A stretch of 64,000 nt of DNA from an uncultured SAR116 cluster alpha proteobacterium. GTDB taxonomy: Bacteria > Pseudomonadota > Alphaproteobacteria > Puniceispirillales > Marisalimonadaceae. The notes under the pieces are model-generated. The model saw only the letters and a list, made by a program, of their open reading frames with translations, was not told the DNA's origin and made no database searches. Location of the stretch: positions 1-64,000 of the forward strand of contig CACOAO010000007.1 of NCBI GenBank assembly GCA_902625215.1. The letters run 5' to 3'. Positions within the stretch are counted from its first letter, which is position 1; every line of letters starts with the position of its first letter. This document shows positions 29,453-37,307 of this stretch, piece after piece. The position numbers were made by a program, and so were the translations under genes.

Positions 29453-29985
29453 TTTAATTCTTTGTAATAGTAATAACCAGCTATATATTTTCCATCTATT
29501 AAAACTGATTTTGGATTAATACCTGATCTAATATATCCAGCTTGTTCATATAGTTGAATTGCTCTCAACTGTGTTTCTCTTACTTCCAGATTAATTACTT
29601 TAAAACCATCGTCTTTAGCTTTTAATTCAGCTTTTTCAAATACAGCTTTAGCAAGACCAAATCCCCTAGCCCAAGATGCAAAGAAAAAAGTACTTAATAT
29701 ACAAGAATGGGATTGAGCTTCGTTATTTTTAGCAGGTTTGATGAGCTGTGCAGAACCGGCTATAACATTATCTAGTTTACCAACTATAAGCACTCTTTCC
29801 GGTATTAGCAATACACCCTTCCAGTAATTTTGTAATGTTTTAAGAGATGGCGGTGAAATCCATCCAAAACCCCCGCCAGCTAAAATTGCTTCCTCAGTTG
29901 CATCGCATAATTCTTGTAAATCAATTTTACTTAAGTTTTTGCATAATTCAGCTTTGACGTTATATTTTTTAAATTTCATTTCCAT
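29449..29985 (-). CDS. GNAT-family N-acetyltransferase embedded in the histidine operon
   Basis: A 178-residue GNAT acetyltransferase. The acetyl-CoA loop lies around A-R-G-F-G-L-A (about residues 117-123) and the later NLEVRETQLRAIQLYEQAGY block is the conserved beta5-alpha4 region ending in the typical Y-E-Q-A-G-Y. The N-terminal half, GGGFGWISPPS, is distinctive. The substrate is unknown. It lies between hisH (16 bp upstream) and hisA (4-bp ATGA overlap), so it is cotranscribed and coupled with the histidine genes. A role in modifying a histidine intermediate or a regulatory protein would be speculation; it could simply be a passenger. Confidence 0.85.
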   Translation of the reverse strand: MEMKFKKYNVKAELCKNLSKIDLQELCDATEEAILAGGGFGWISPPSLKTLQNYWKGVLLIPERVLIVGKLDNVIAGSAQLIKPAKNNEAQSHSCILSTFFFASWARGFGLAKAVFEKAELKAKDDGFKVINLEVRETQLRAIQLYEQAGYIRSGINPKSVLIDGKYIAGYYYYKELK

Positions 29986-30000
29986 TTTTAAACTCTGATA

Positions 30001-30660
30001 TCATGGTATCCATTTTAGCCAATTGTATATAAATTTTTGACCGGAATTTCCACTTTTTTCTGGATGAAATTGTACTCCTACATAATTGTCTTTACCAATA
30101 ATTGCAGGAATCTTCTGATTATAAATTGTATAAGCAATTATTTGATTAGTTTTAGCATTATCTAAAGCATAAGAATGTACAAAATAATATTGTTCGTTTC
30201 CTGTAATATTATCTAAAATAGGATGATTTTTATTTTGAATCTGTAAATTATTCCAACCCATGTGAGGAATTTTATAATTTCTGCCAAGATAATCTAGACC
30301 ATTTGTTTTAATTTTTTTAAAATTACCACAAAGCCAACCAAAACCTGATGTTAGTTTTTTTTCTCTGCTATAATTAGCCATCAATTGCATACCTACGCAA
30401 ATTCCAAGAAATTTTTTTTTCTTATTTATCACTTCATCAGTTAATAAATCAATTAAACCGCTAATTTTCTGCAAACCTTTCTTACAATCTGGAAAGGAAC
30501 CAACACCTGGCAGAACTAAGTGATCTGCTTTTGAAATTAAGTCTAATTTGTTAGTAACTTTAATTGTAAACTTTAATTTATTAGTATAAACACAATTTTT
30601 GAAAGCATTTTCAACAGACTTTAGATTTCCAGAACCAAAATCAATAATTATTAATTTCAT
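30001..30660 (-). CDS. hisH: Imidazole glycerol phosphate synthase, glutamine amidotransferase subunit
   Basis: HisH hydrolyses glutamine and channels ammonia to HisF. It is a class I amidotransferase: opening IIIDFGSGNLKSVENAF, nucleophile Cys88 in FLGICVGMQLM, and His199/Glu201 in VQFHPEKS. The ATG at 30660 is chosen over an upstream in-frame ATG (30702) because the latter adds 14 residues unlike the family and lies inside hisB; the chosen ATG is preceded by TAA of hisB. Length 219 is normal for the family. Confidence 0.96.
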   Translation of the reverse strand: MKLIIIDFGSGNLKSVENAFKNCVYTNKLKFTIKVTNKLDLISKADHLVLPGVGSFPDCKKGLQKISGLIDLLTDEVINKKKKFLGICVGMQLMANYSREKKLTSGFGWLCGNFKKIKTNGLDYLGRNYKIPHMGWNNLQIQNKNHPILDNITGNEQYYFVHSYALDNAKTNQIIAYTIYNQKIPAIIGKDNYVGVQFHPEKSGNSGQKFIYNWLKWIP

Positions 30661-30661
30661 A

Positions 30662-31279
30662 TTATTTATTACCAGTAAGAGTTCCTTTTGTAGAAGGCAC
30701 ACTTTCTAAGTTTCTTAAATCTAAACTGATCGCATTTCTCAGAGAAATCGCGAGAGACTTAAAACACGATTCAATTATATGATGCGTATTTTTACCATAA
30801 ATATTTTCAATATGTATAGTTAAGCCTGCAGATTGTGAAAAAGACTGAAAAAATTCTCTAAATATTTCTGTTTCAATTTTATTGATTTCTATATTTGGCA
30901 AAAATACGCTCCAGACCAACCACGGTCGTCCTGATATATCAATGCAACATCTAGTTAGACACTCGTCCATAGGTAAATATATGAAGCTGTATCTTTTTAT
31001 TCCTTTTTTGTCACCTAGTGCATCATTTATTGCTTTCCCAAGCGCCCATCCAACATCTTCTATTGTATGATGTGAATCTACGTGAAGATCGCCCTTACAT
31101 TTTAAGTTAATATTTATAAGACTATGTTTGGAAAGCTGTTGTATCATGTGGTCAAAAAAAGGTAACCCTGTTTTCACTTGGTTTAAACCATTTCCGTCTA
31201 AGTTAACATTTACTTTGATCTGAGTTTCTTTGGTTCGTCTCTCTACATAAGATACTCTTTCATAGTTCTTTTTAATCAT
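30662..31279 (-). CDS. hisB: Imidazoleglycerol-phosphate dehydratase
   Basis: HisB removes water from imidazole glycerol phosphate to give imidazole acetol phosphate. The duplicated metal-binding motifs are visible: FFDHMIQQLSKH and DSHHTIEDVGWALG in the first half and the FFQSFSQSAGLTIHI and G-K-N-T-H-H-I-I-E-S region in the second. It is the monofunctional dehydratase (205 residues) without the phosphatase domain of E. coli HisB. It is the first gene of the hisB-hisH-GNAT-hisA-hisF-hisE-HIT run. Confidence 0.97.
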   Translation of the reverse strand: MIKKNYERVSYVERRTKETQIKVNVNLDGNGLNQVKTGLPFFDHMIQQLSKHSLININLKCKGDLHVDSHHTIEDVGWALGKAINDALGDKKGIKRYSFIYLPMDECLTRCCIDISGRPWLVWSVFLPNIEINKIETEIFREFFQSFSQSAGLTIHIENIYGKNTHHIIESCFKSLAISLRNAISLDLRNLESVPSTKGTLTGNK

Positions 31280-31300
31280 CTTTTATCCAAAATTATTTAC

Positions 31301-31765
31301 CTAGTTTTTTTTGAATCTGTTCTTTATTCTAATTAATAAGGCTCCTTCACCACCAAAATGATTTGGAGCAAAATTGATACTTACTAAATACCTATTGAGA
31401 TATTTATCGTTAAGCCATTTTGGTACCTCTTCTTTCAATACACCTTTATTCTTTCTCCCTTTTCCAGTTATAATTAAGATATTCCTTATATTTTTATCAT
31501 AACAATTTATAATATATTTGTTTAAGATTATTTTTGCAGAGTATAAAGTATGACCGTGAAGATCTAATACTACATTCGGTTTAACTCCTTTTTTCTTAAA
31601 AGGTTTAGTATAAATTGAAGGACTATCCTTTTTATAAATGTTTGGGTTATAAGAATTATTTTTGGGAATGGTTCTATCATTAACCTGTGGAACAAAAACA
31701 TACTGTTCAAAATTTGAGACATAGTTTTTCCATATATTTTTGTCATTTTTAGATATTAAAACCAT
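31301..31765 (-). CDS. Smr-domain protein
   Basis: A 154-residue protein with a C-terminal Smr (small MutS-related) domain, defined by LDLHG at residues 67-71 and ITGKGRKNKGVL from residue 99. Smr domains are nucleases or nucleic-acid-binding modules; stand-alone members have been linked to mRNA cleavage on collided ribosomes and to recombination control. The N-terminal 60 residues are basic and unstructured in appearance. It follows the Tim44-like gene by 4 bp, a recurrent alphaproteobacterial pairing near the replication origin. Confidence 0.9.
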   Translation of the reverse strand: MVLISKNDKNIWKNYVSNFEQYVFVPQVNDRTIPKNNSYNPNIYKKDSPSIYTKPFKKKGVKPNVVLDLHGHTLYSAKIILNKYIINCYDKNIRNILIITGKGRKNKGVLKEEVPKWLNDKYLNRYLVSINFAPNHFGGEGALLIRIKNRFKKN

Positions 31766-31769
31766 CTTA

Positions 31770-32399
31770 CTAATTACTTTTGGTTTCCACTAATGTCCAA
31801 TTTGGATTATCATCTTTTGCTTTTTTTTCAAAAACCCATTCATCATAGACAAGAATTTCTTTTTCAGTGTCGCCATCGATAATTTTGTCATTTTTGTCCA
31901 TTAAAGCTCTTATTTGTAGTGACTCAAACTTAACATTAATCTTTATAGATGTTTTCGTTAAGGTTGATTTACTTATCTCATTTTTCTGAATTGATTTTAA
32001 ATCAATTATTAATGTTTCCTGTTCTTTATCTCTTTCTTCGATGGCAACTTTAAAACTTTTAAGAACTGAAGGTTTTGTAAAATTTTTTATAGTTTCAAGA
32101 TTGCCACTGACAAAACTTTCTAGCACCATCTTAAAAAAAGTTTGTGATCCAGTTAAAAAATCATTTATGTTAAAGTTTGGGTCAACTTCTAAAATTTTAC
32201 TTAGTTCTAAGTCACTTTCATTATCTTTGCTAGATTTTAAGGGCACAACATTTGTAAATTGTTTTTCCTGTCCTTTTTTATTAAGATTTGTTTCTTCAAA
32301 ACCTGTTTTAGTGCCTAGTATGTTTTTAAGTCTAAAAATAAGAAAGATTGCTATTACGCCGAAAATTAGAATGTCAATGTACGGAAAACTGTTTTGCAT
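31770..32399 (-). CDS. Tim44/TimA domain inner-membrane protein
   Basis: The protein starts with a single transmembrane segment (about residues 8-25, IDILIFGVIAIFLIFRLKNILGT) and a linker, then carries a Tim44-like domain (about residues 85-205, ending W-T-L-V-E-T-K). It is the bacterial homologue of the C-terminal domain of mitochondrial Tim44, called TimA in alphaproteobacteria, presumed to act at the inner membrane, possibly with protein export or assembly. It is divergent from secB, an association seen in many alphaproteobacteria. Confidence 0.88.
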   Translation of the reverse strand: MQNSFPYIDILIFGVIAIFLIFRLKNILGTKTGFEETNLNKKGQEKQFTNVVPLKSSKDNESDLELSKILEVDPNFNINDFLTGSQTFFKMVLESFVSGNLETIKNFTKPSVLKSFKVAIEERDKEQETLIIDLKSIQKNEISKSTLTKTSIKINVKFESLQIRALMDKNDKIIDGDTEKEILVYDEWVFEKKAKDDNPNWTLVETKSN

Positions 32400-32527
32400 G
32401 TTTCTTAACCACCATAGTTATAATATAATTTGTTAATACAATTCTATTATACAAAAAAAAACAAAAATTAATATTCATTATTGATTATTTCATATATATA
32501 AGAAGAATTTATTACTTAGAGAACTAA

Positions 32528-32959
32528 ATGAATATTGTAAATAAAAATGAGTATTCTAAAATTAAGATGATTAGAGAATATATCAAAGACTTATCATTTG
32601 AAAATCCCCAGAATATTAATGAAAATAATTTTTCTAACAATAATAATAGTAACGTTGATGTTAAAATGAATGTTGTTTACAAACCTTACAACGACAATAA
32701 TTTTTTTAGTTTAGTTTTAAGATATAACGTTGATTGTTCTTCAAATGACAGCAAGAAAAAATTATTTAATCTTGAATTAGATTACTTTGGTTTTTTTGAA
32801 ATTCTAGATAAAGAAAATCATGATCAAGAAGTTTTGACAAAAATTGGTTTAAAATTAATGCTTCCATCTGTTAAAGACATTGTGGAAATCATAAGTAAAA
32901 AAGGTGGGAGTTTGCCAATATCATTAAATGATGTGGATTTTAGTCTAACCAAAAATTAA
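32528..32959 (+). CDS. secB: Protein-export chaperone SecB
   Basis: SecB is a cytoplasmic homotetrameric chaperone that holds preproteins unfolded and passes them to SecA. The SecB fold is recognisable from YIKDLSFENPQ near the N terminus and from the order of strands in the 143-residue chain (D-V-K-M-N-V-V-Y-K, then the Phe-rich E-L-D-Y-F-G-F-F-E-I) and the C-terminal L-P-S-V-K-D-I-V-E-I-I block. It is a diverged but complete member, slightly shorter than the E. coli protein. It overlaps the convergent dnaQ by 4 bp and is divergent from the Tim44-like gene. Confidence 0.88.
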   Translation: MNIVNKNEYSKIKMIREYIKDLSFENPQNINENNFSNNNNSNVDVKMNVVYKPYNDNNFFSLVLRYNVDCSSNDSKKKLFNLELDYFGFFEILDKENHDQEVLTKIGLKLMLPSVKDIVEIISKKGGSLPISLNDVDFSLTKN

Positions 32960-33669
32960 CTATTTATTTTTTTCCAAATACTGTTTTTTATTTGTTCTAT
33001 ACATTTCAAATGTAATGCATAATCATCCTGGTTAATTAAACTATTATTAATATATTTTACAGAGCTATTGTTATAATACTCATCTATGTCAAAAATATTA
33101 TTATCTTCAATATTATTACCTTTATTGACTGAAATCTCAAAGTTAAGTTTTGATTGTCTCCCTCCTATGAGTTCTAAGTAAACCTGTGATAAAAGTTTGG
33201 CGTCTTTTAGAGCACCGTGCATCTCTCTTCCTGATAAGTCAATATCATATTTTCTACATAAAGAGTCTAAGCTAACTGATTGACCTATAAACTTTTTTTT
33301 TGCAAGTAACATCGTGTCTATGACAGCATTCTGTTCTAATTTTTTCATATTACATCTCTCTAATTCGGCGTTTATGAAACCAATATCAAAAGACGCATTA
33401 TGAATTATAATTTTGCTATCTGATATATAATTTATAAATTCCTGAGCTATGTCAGAAAACTTAGGCTTATCGTTTAAAAACTCTCTACTTAAACCATGAA
33501 TTTCTTTAGCTCTAATGTCGGAATTTCTTTCAGGGTTTAAATAATAATGAAAATAATCTCCTGTTGGTAAATGATTTTCAAGTTCTATTATTCCGATCTC
33601 TACAAGCCTGTGACCATCTTCATAACTCAAACCAGTAGTCTCAGTGTCTAAAACTATTTCTCTAATCAT
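32956..33669 (-). CDS. dnaQ: DNA polymerase III subunit epsilon (proofreading exonuclease)
   Basis: DnaQ is the 3'-5' proofreading subunit of the replicative polymerase. The three exonuclease motifs are present: Exo I DTETTG at residues 8-13 (D8, E10), Exo II HNASFDIGF near residue 95, and Exo III HGALKDAKLL near residue 160. The ATG at 33669 is chosen because it yields the usual MIREIVLDTETTG opening; an ATG four codons upstream would lie deeper inside coaE. It overlaps coaE by 8 bp. The C terminus, which binds the alpha subunit, is diverged as in most DnaQ proteins. Confidence 0.95.
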   Translation of the reverse strand: MIREIVLDTETTGLSYEDGHRLVEIGIIELENHLPTGDYFHYYLNPERNSDIRAKEIHGLSREFLNDKPKFSDIAQEFINYISDSKIIIHNASFDIGFINAELERCNMKKLEQNAVIDTMLLAKKKFIGQSVSLDSLCRKYDIDLSGREMHGALKDAKLLSQVYLELIGGRQSKLNFEISVNKGNNIEDNNIFDIDEYYNNSSVKYINNSLINQDDYALHLKCIEQIKNSIWKKINS

Positions 33670-34273
33670 TTTTTTTCCCACATATTGCTATTTTAAACAA
33701 ATATTTCAGAATGACAAAGAAACTAAACACTCTTCCAAACGAGGTGCTAACAATCCATGGATGTTCTTTTTTTTTCTTTTTAAAATCCCATTGTGAATTG
33801 TTTATAAGATCAAATTTTGTCTCAGTCATATTTTCCCTGGATAAAACTCTTTTTTTTTGAATTCTCTTTGATGTATTAACTAAAAAAACATAATCACATA
33901 TTTTATCGGCCCCAGTTTCATACAACAATGGTACATCTAAGCCAACAATACTAAAATGCTTATGTTTTTTTAAGAAGAGATTCCTCTCTTTCTCAACAAT
34001 AGGGTGTATTATTTTTTCCAATTTGTTTTTGCTTTCGGTGTCGTTAAATATTATATCACTTAATGCTGTTTTATTTACAATTTTTTTGCTTTTTGAAATA
34101 TAAATTGTCTCAGGCCATGTTTTATAAATTTTGTCTATGACTTCATAATTCTTTTCCAAAATATTTTTTACTTTTTTGTCTGAGTCAAAAACAGGAATGT
34201 TCATAAATCTCAACATACAAGAAACTGTAGTTTTTCCCATCCCTATAGAGCCTGTAATTCCAATGATTATCAT
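33662..34273 (-). CDS. coaE: Dephospho-CoA kinase
   Basis: CoaE phosphorylates the 3'-hydroxyl of dephospho-CoA in the last step of coenzyme A synthesis. The P-loop GSIGMGKT is at residues 8-15, followed by the FDSDKKV substrate region and VGLDVPLLYETG near residue 108. The last 45 residues (after Q-W-D-F-K-K-K-K) are unusually hydrophobic and divergent, but the total length of 203 is normal, so I read it as intact. It is the gene directly left of the putative oriC; in Caulobacter-like genomes several genes lie between. Confidence 0.92.
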   Translation of the reverse strand: MIIIGITGSIGMGKTTVSCMLRFMNIPVFDSDKKVKNILEKNYEVIDKIYKTWPETIYISKSKKIVNKTALSDIIFNDTESKNKLEKIIHPIVEKERNLFLKKHKHFSIVGLDVPLLYETGADKICDYVFLVNTSKRIQKKRVLSRENMTETKFDLINNSQWDFKKKKKEHPWIVSTSFGRVFSFFVILKYLFKIAICGKKND

Positions 34274-34297
34274 AAATATTTTTTCTTGTTAGTAATA

Positions 34298-34306
34298 TGT
34301 TGATAA
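34298..34306 (-). promoter_or_regulatory. DnaA box-like site 1 in the oriC candidate
   Basis: The sequence TGTTGATAA differs from TGTGGATAA at one position. Confidence 0.5.
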
Positions 34307-34374
34307 AAGTTATTTTTCTATAATATATTCTTAATTAATTTTAAATGAAAATAGTTATACCGAATTTAAATACA

Positions 34375-34383
34375 TGTTGATAA
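34375..34383 (-). promoter_or_regulatory. DnaA box-like site 2 in the oriC candidate
   Basis: A second copy of TGTTGATAA, same orientation and same single mismatch as site 1, 77 bp further on. Confidence 0.5.
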
Positions 34384-34459
34384 TTCTTAATGATAAAATT
34401 ATAGTTTGTTAATAAGTCTTATTTATCTAATAAATTAACTATAAACTTTTTTAATAAGA

Positions 34460-34468
34460 TGTGGATAA
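34460..34468 (-). promoter_or_regulatory. Perfect DnaA box in the oriC candidate
   Basis: TGTGGATAA is an exact match (reverse complement TTATCCACA) to the bacterial DnaA box. By eye, only one other perfect copy occurs in the window, ahead of ccrM at 56718. Confidence 0.75.
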
Positions 34469-34484
34469 AATGTTCTTAATTGTA

Positions 34485-34493
34485 TTATTCACA
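34485..34493 (+). promoter_or_regulatory. DnaA box-like site 4 in the oriC candidate
   Basis: TTATTCACA fits the relaxed consensus TTATNCACA exactly and lies in opposite orientation to the three other sites, 16 bp from the perfect box. Confidence 0.55.
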
Positions 34494-34543
34494 GAATTAT
34501 AAACTACATCTACATCAAAATAATTTTATAAGGTATTATTTTT

Positions 34544-35575
34544 ATGAATAATAATTTAATAAATAAAGCTTTAAAAAGTAAAATAGCTAATGTTCCTATC
34601 TGGTTTCTAAGACAAGCTGGCAGACACATACCTGAATATTATAATATAAGAAGAAAAGAAAAAAATTTCATTGATTTTTGTTTGAATGAAGATCTTGTGA
34701 TCAAGTGTACAAAATTACCATTAAAATATTATGATCTTGATGCAGCTATTGTTTTTTCTGATATATTAATGATACCTTGGGCAATGAAAAGAAACGTTAA
34801 GTTTTGTAAAAATTATGGCCCGTCTTTAGATCCTATGATACCTGAAGAAACTAAAATATTACAAAATATATCTATAATAAACGAACTTACACCGCTTAAA
34901 AATTCGATTATGTGTCTGAGGAAAGAATTACCAAGCTCAATATGTTTAATAGGTTTTGCTGGTGCACCTTGGACATTAGCTTGTTATCTGATAGAAGGCA
35001 GGGGAAGTAAAGACTTTATAAATACTAGGAAAGCCCTTTGGAGTTCTCGTAAATGGTTCATGAAACTTATAGATACTTTAATAGTCTATATTTCTCAAAA
35101 GTTAGAAATGCAAGCTAATGCTGGTGCTAATGTATTAATGTTATTTGATACTTGGTCTCATATGATACCAAATAATTTCTTTAAAGACTGTGCAATAACA
35201 CCTGTTTCAAAAATAGTAAAAATTTTAAGATCTAAGAAAATTTATACCCCCATTATTGGATTGCCATTTAAAGCAGGCCCATCAATAATAGACTATTCAT
35301 ATGAAAGTTTAGTTGATTGTATTGCATTAGATTGGTCAATAGAATTAAAATGGGCAACAAAAAATATAAATAATGAAATAGCTATTCAAGGTAATCTTGA
35401 TCCTGCTTCATTAATTCCAAATGATAGTAATAATCTTGAAAAAAATGTTGTATCTATTTTGGATTCAATGAAAGAGAGAAAGTTTATCTTCAATGTAGGT
35501 CACGGTTTAACACCAGAATGTAAAATTGAAAATGTAAAAAAAGTTATAAATATTGTAAGAAATTATCAGCGATAG
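34544..35575 (+). CDS. hemE: Uroporphyrinogen decarboxylase
   Basis: HemE decarboxylates the four acetate side chains of uroporphyrinogen III to give coproporphyrinogen III in heme synthesis. The N-terminal signature appears as WFLRQAGRHIPEY (residues 21-33; the more usual form has Met and Tyr), with FSDILMIPWAM near 73, GFAGAPWTLACYLIEG near 135, LFDTWSHMI near 203 and FNVGHGLTPEC near the C terminus. Length 343 is normal. It is the first gene rightward of the putative origin, as in Caulobacter, and is followed by an unusually long 426-bp non-coding gap. Confidence 0.95.
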   Translation: MNNNLINKALKSKIANVPIWFLRQAGRHIPEYYNIRRKEKNFIDFCLNEDLVIKCTKLPLKYYDLDAAIVFSDILMIPWAMKRNVKFCKNYGPSLDPMIPEETKILQNISIINELTPLKNSIMCLRKELPSSICLIGFAGAPWTLACYLIEGRGSKDFINTRKALWSSRKWFMKLIDTLIVYISQKLEMQANAGANVLMLFDTWSHMIPNNFFKDCAITPVSKIVKILRSKKIYTPIIGLPFKAGPSIIDYSYESLVDCIALDWSIELKWATKNINNEIAIQGNLDPASLIPNDSNNLEKNVVSILDSMKERKFIFNVGHGLTPECKIENVKKVINIVRNYQR

Positions 35576-36001
35576 ATATAACAACTACTTTATCTTAAAT
35601 CACAATTATTGCATTTAGCCATAATACTTCTCTGAATGTTAGGTTTTATCTATTCGCAAAACTTTTTGGATATTAGAATGATACAAAAATCTGGGGAGAT
35701 ATAGATAAAAATTTTTCGTCATTGAGTCATAACAAATTTACGATACAACGATATCGATTTTTCTTAAAATATATTTGATTTATAAAATCAATTTAAGTTA
35801 AATATAGTTTTATATTTTTAACAATATTTCATTTCTATTTATCAATTCTTTACAAAAATTTTAAAAAAGGTTATAGAGTAAATATAAGAAAATTTTATAG
35901 ACATATAAATGAAATTCCTACATTATTTACTGTTCAAACTAATTTTTTGATATTTGTTAAACTTAACATACAAATTATTTAAAACTCCCCATGAGAAATA
36001 A
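35576..36001. other. Longest non-coding gap of the window (hemE-rho)
   Basis: No reading frame, tRNA or repeat was found in this 426-bp A+T-rich stretch. It may hold the hemE terminator (see 35741) and a long rho leader. In other alphaproteobacteria hemH or hemJ may occupy this slot, so it could also be the remains of a lost gene. One GANTC (GAGTC, 35724) is present. Confidence 0.6.
35741..35764 (+). terminator. Weak terminator-like hairpin after hemE
   Basis: CGATA and TATCG form a 5-bp stem around the loop CAACGA, followed by ATTTTTCTT. It is 165 bp past the hemE stop and the stem is short, so it is only a candidate. Confidence 0.25.
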
Positions 36002-37261
36002 ATGCACTTAAAAGATCTTAAAGCTAAAAACCCATCTGATTTATTAACTTATGCTGAGAGCTTAGATATTGAAAATGCAAGCACACTTAGAAAACAAGAT
36101 ATGATGTTTGCTTGTTTGAAAAAGCTTGCTGACAACGAAATTGCAATATACGGTGACGGAGTACTTGAGGTTTTGTCCGATGGATTTGGTTTTTTAAGAT
36201 CACCTGAATCTAATTATCTTGCCGGACCTGATGATATTTACATATCACCAAATCAAGTTAGAAAGTTTGGTCTAAGAACAGGAGACACAGTAGAAGGTCA
36301 AATACGAGCACCTAAGGATGGTGAAAGATATTTCGCTCTTCTTAAAGTTGAAAGTATAAATTTCGAAGCACCAGATTCTGTGCGACACAGAATTAATTTT
36401 GATAATTTAACACCTCTTTATCCTCAAGCAAAAATAAATTTTGAAACTGAATTTGATCCTAACAATAAAGACATTACAACAAGAGTTGTCGAAATGGTTG
36501 CACCGATGGGTAAAGGACAACGAGGCTTGATTGTTGCGCCACCAAGAACAGGTAAAACAATGATGTTACAATCTGTTGCTCAAGCTATATCAAAAAATCA
36601 CCCTGAGATTTATCTTATAGTTCTATTAATTGACGAAAGGCCCGAAGAAGTTACGGACATGCAAAGATCAGTAAATGGTGAAGTCATAAGCTCAACTTTT
36701 GATGAACCTGCGTCTCGTCACGTGCAGGTTACTGACATGGTCATCGAAAAAGCAAAAAGGCTAGTTGAACACAAAAGAGATGTTGTTATTTTACTTGATT
36801 CTATAACGAGATTAGCTAGAGCATATAACACCGTAATACCATCAAGTGGCAAAGTTTTAACAGGTGGTGTAGACGCAAATGCATTACAAAGACCAAAAAG
36901 ATTTTTTGGGGCTGCAAGAAACATAGAGGACGGTGGGTCGTTAACAATTATAGCTACGGCTTTGGTCGAGACTGGCTCAAGAATGGATGAAGTAATTTTC
37001 GAAGAATTTAAAGGCACAGGAAACAGTGAAGTGATACTTGATAGAAAATTGTCAGATAAACGAACTTTTCCAGCAATTGACGTAACTAAATCTGGAACAC
37101 GAAAAGAAGAACTTTTAGTTGAAAAAGACACTTTGTCAAGAATGTGGGTATTGCGCAGAATATTAATGCAAATGGGCCCAGTAGATGCAATGGATTTTCT
37201 TTCAGACAAACTTAAACAAAGCAAGTCGAACGAAGATTTTTTTAGAGCGATGAATAAATAA
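36002..37261 (+). CDS. rho: Transcription termination factor Rho
   Basis: Rho is the hexameric RNA helicase that ends transcription at unstructured C-rich transcripts. The N-terminal helix bundle and the cold-shock-like RNA-binding domain ([13 protein letters not shown] near residue 62) are followed by the ATPase core with Walker [10 protein letters not shown] near residue 180 and the Q-loop [10 protein letters not shown] region. Length 419 is typical. It starts at the ATG at 36002 after GAGA. It leads the conserved rho-mnmE-mnmG-rsmG-parA-parB run. With almost no intrinsic terminators visible in the window, Rho is likely to carry much of the termination load. Confidence 0.98.
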   Translation: MHLKDLKAKNPSDLLTYAESLDIENASTLRKQDMMFACLKKLADNEIAIYGDGVLEVLSDGFGFLRSPESNYLAGPDDIYISPNQVRKFGLRTGDTVEGQIRAPKDGERYFALLKVESINFEAPDSVRHRINFDNLTPLYPQAKINFETEFDPNNKDITTRVVEMVAPMGKGQRGLIVAPPRTGKTMMLQSVAQAISKNHPEIYLIVLLIDERPEEVTDMQRSVNGEVISSTFDEPASRHVQVTDMVIEKAKRLVEHKRDVVILLDSITRLARAYNTVIPSSGKVLTGGVDANALQRPKRFFGAARNIEDGGSLTIIATALVETGSRMDEVIFEEFKGTGNSEVILDRKLSDKRTFPAIDVTKSGTRKEELLVEKDTLSRMWVLRRILMQMGPVDAMDFLSDKLKQSKSNEDFFRAMNK

Positions 37262-37267
37262 ACACTG

Positions 37268-37283
37268 TGTTTCACGTGAAACA
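37268..37283. promoter_or_regulatory. parS site 1 (ParB-binding centromere)
   Basis: The 16-bp palindrome TGTTTCACGTGAAACA matches the bacterial parS consensus at all positions. It lies in the short rho-mnmE spacer, about 2.8 kb right of the putative origin. ParB nucleates here and spreads to organise the origin region for segregation by ParA. Confidence 0.93.
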
Positions 37284-37307
37284 AATATTAATAAAAAGAA
37301 TATAAAA

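Larger units (their letters stand above)
34274..34543. other. Putative chromosomal replication origin (oriC)
   Basis: This 270-bp spacer between divergent coaE and hemE holds four DnaA-box-like 9-mers: 34298 and 34375 (each one mismatch), 34460 (perfect TGTGGATAA) and 34485 (TTATTCACA, fitting TTATNCACA). Between the second and third box is a 76-bp stretch (34384-34459) with only 10 G/C bases, a suitable unwinding element. Position next to hemE is that of the Caulobacter origin, parAB and two parS sites lie 3-8 kb to the right, and replication-linked genes flank it. No GANTC methylation site is inside it. Confidence 0.75.

Noticed and set aside
33662-33760. Possible frameshift at the 3' end of coaE
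   Set aside because: An alternative frame offers L-E-E-C-L-V-S-L-S-F, but the in-frame reading keeps a T-S-F-G-R segment and gives a normal total length of 203, and its stop fits the dnaQ overlap, so I treat it as intact.
34331-34344. TTAA-rich stretch in the origin as a CtrA site
   Set aside because: The TTAA copies are spaced by 0, 2 or 6 bases rather than 7, and TTAA is very frequent in such A+T-rich DNA.
35576-36001. hemE-rho gap as an alternative oriC
   Set aside because: No good DnaA box was found there (only poor TTATC-type fragments), unlike the coaE-hemE spacer.
36718-37284. Long open frame on the minus strand across rho (start reading MFHVKH from the parS)
   Set aside because: It is a mirror of the highly conserved rho coding region, and the MFHVKH start merely translates the parS palindrome.
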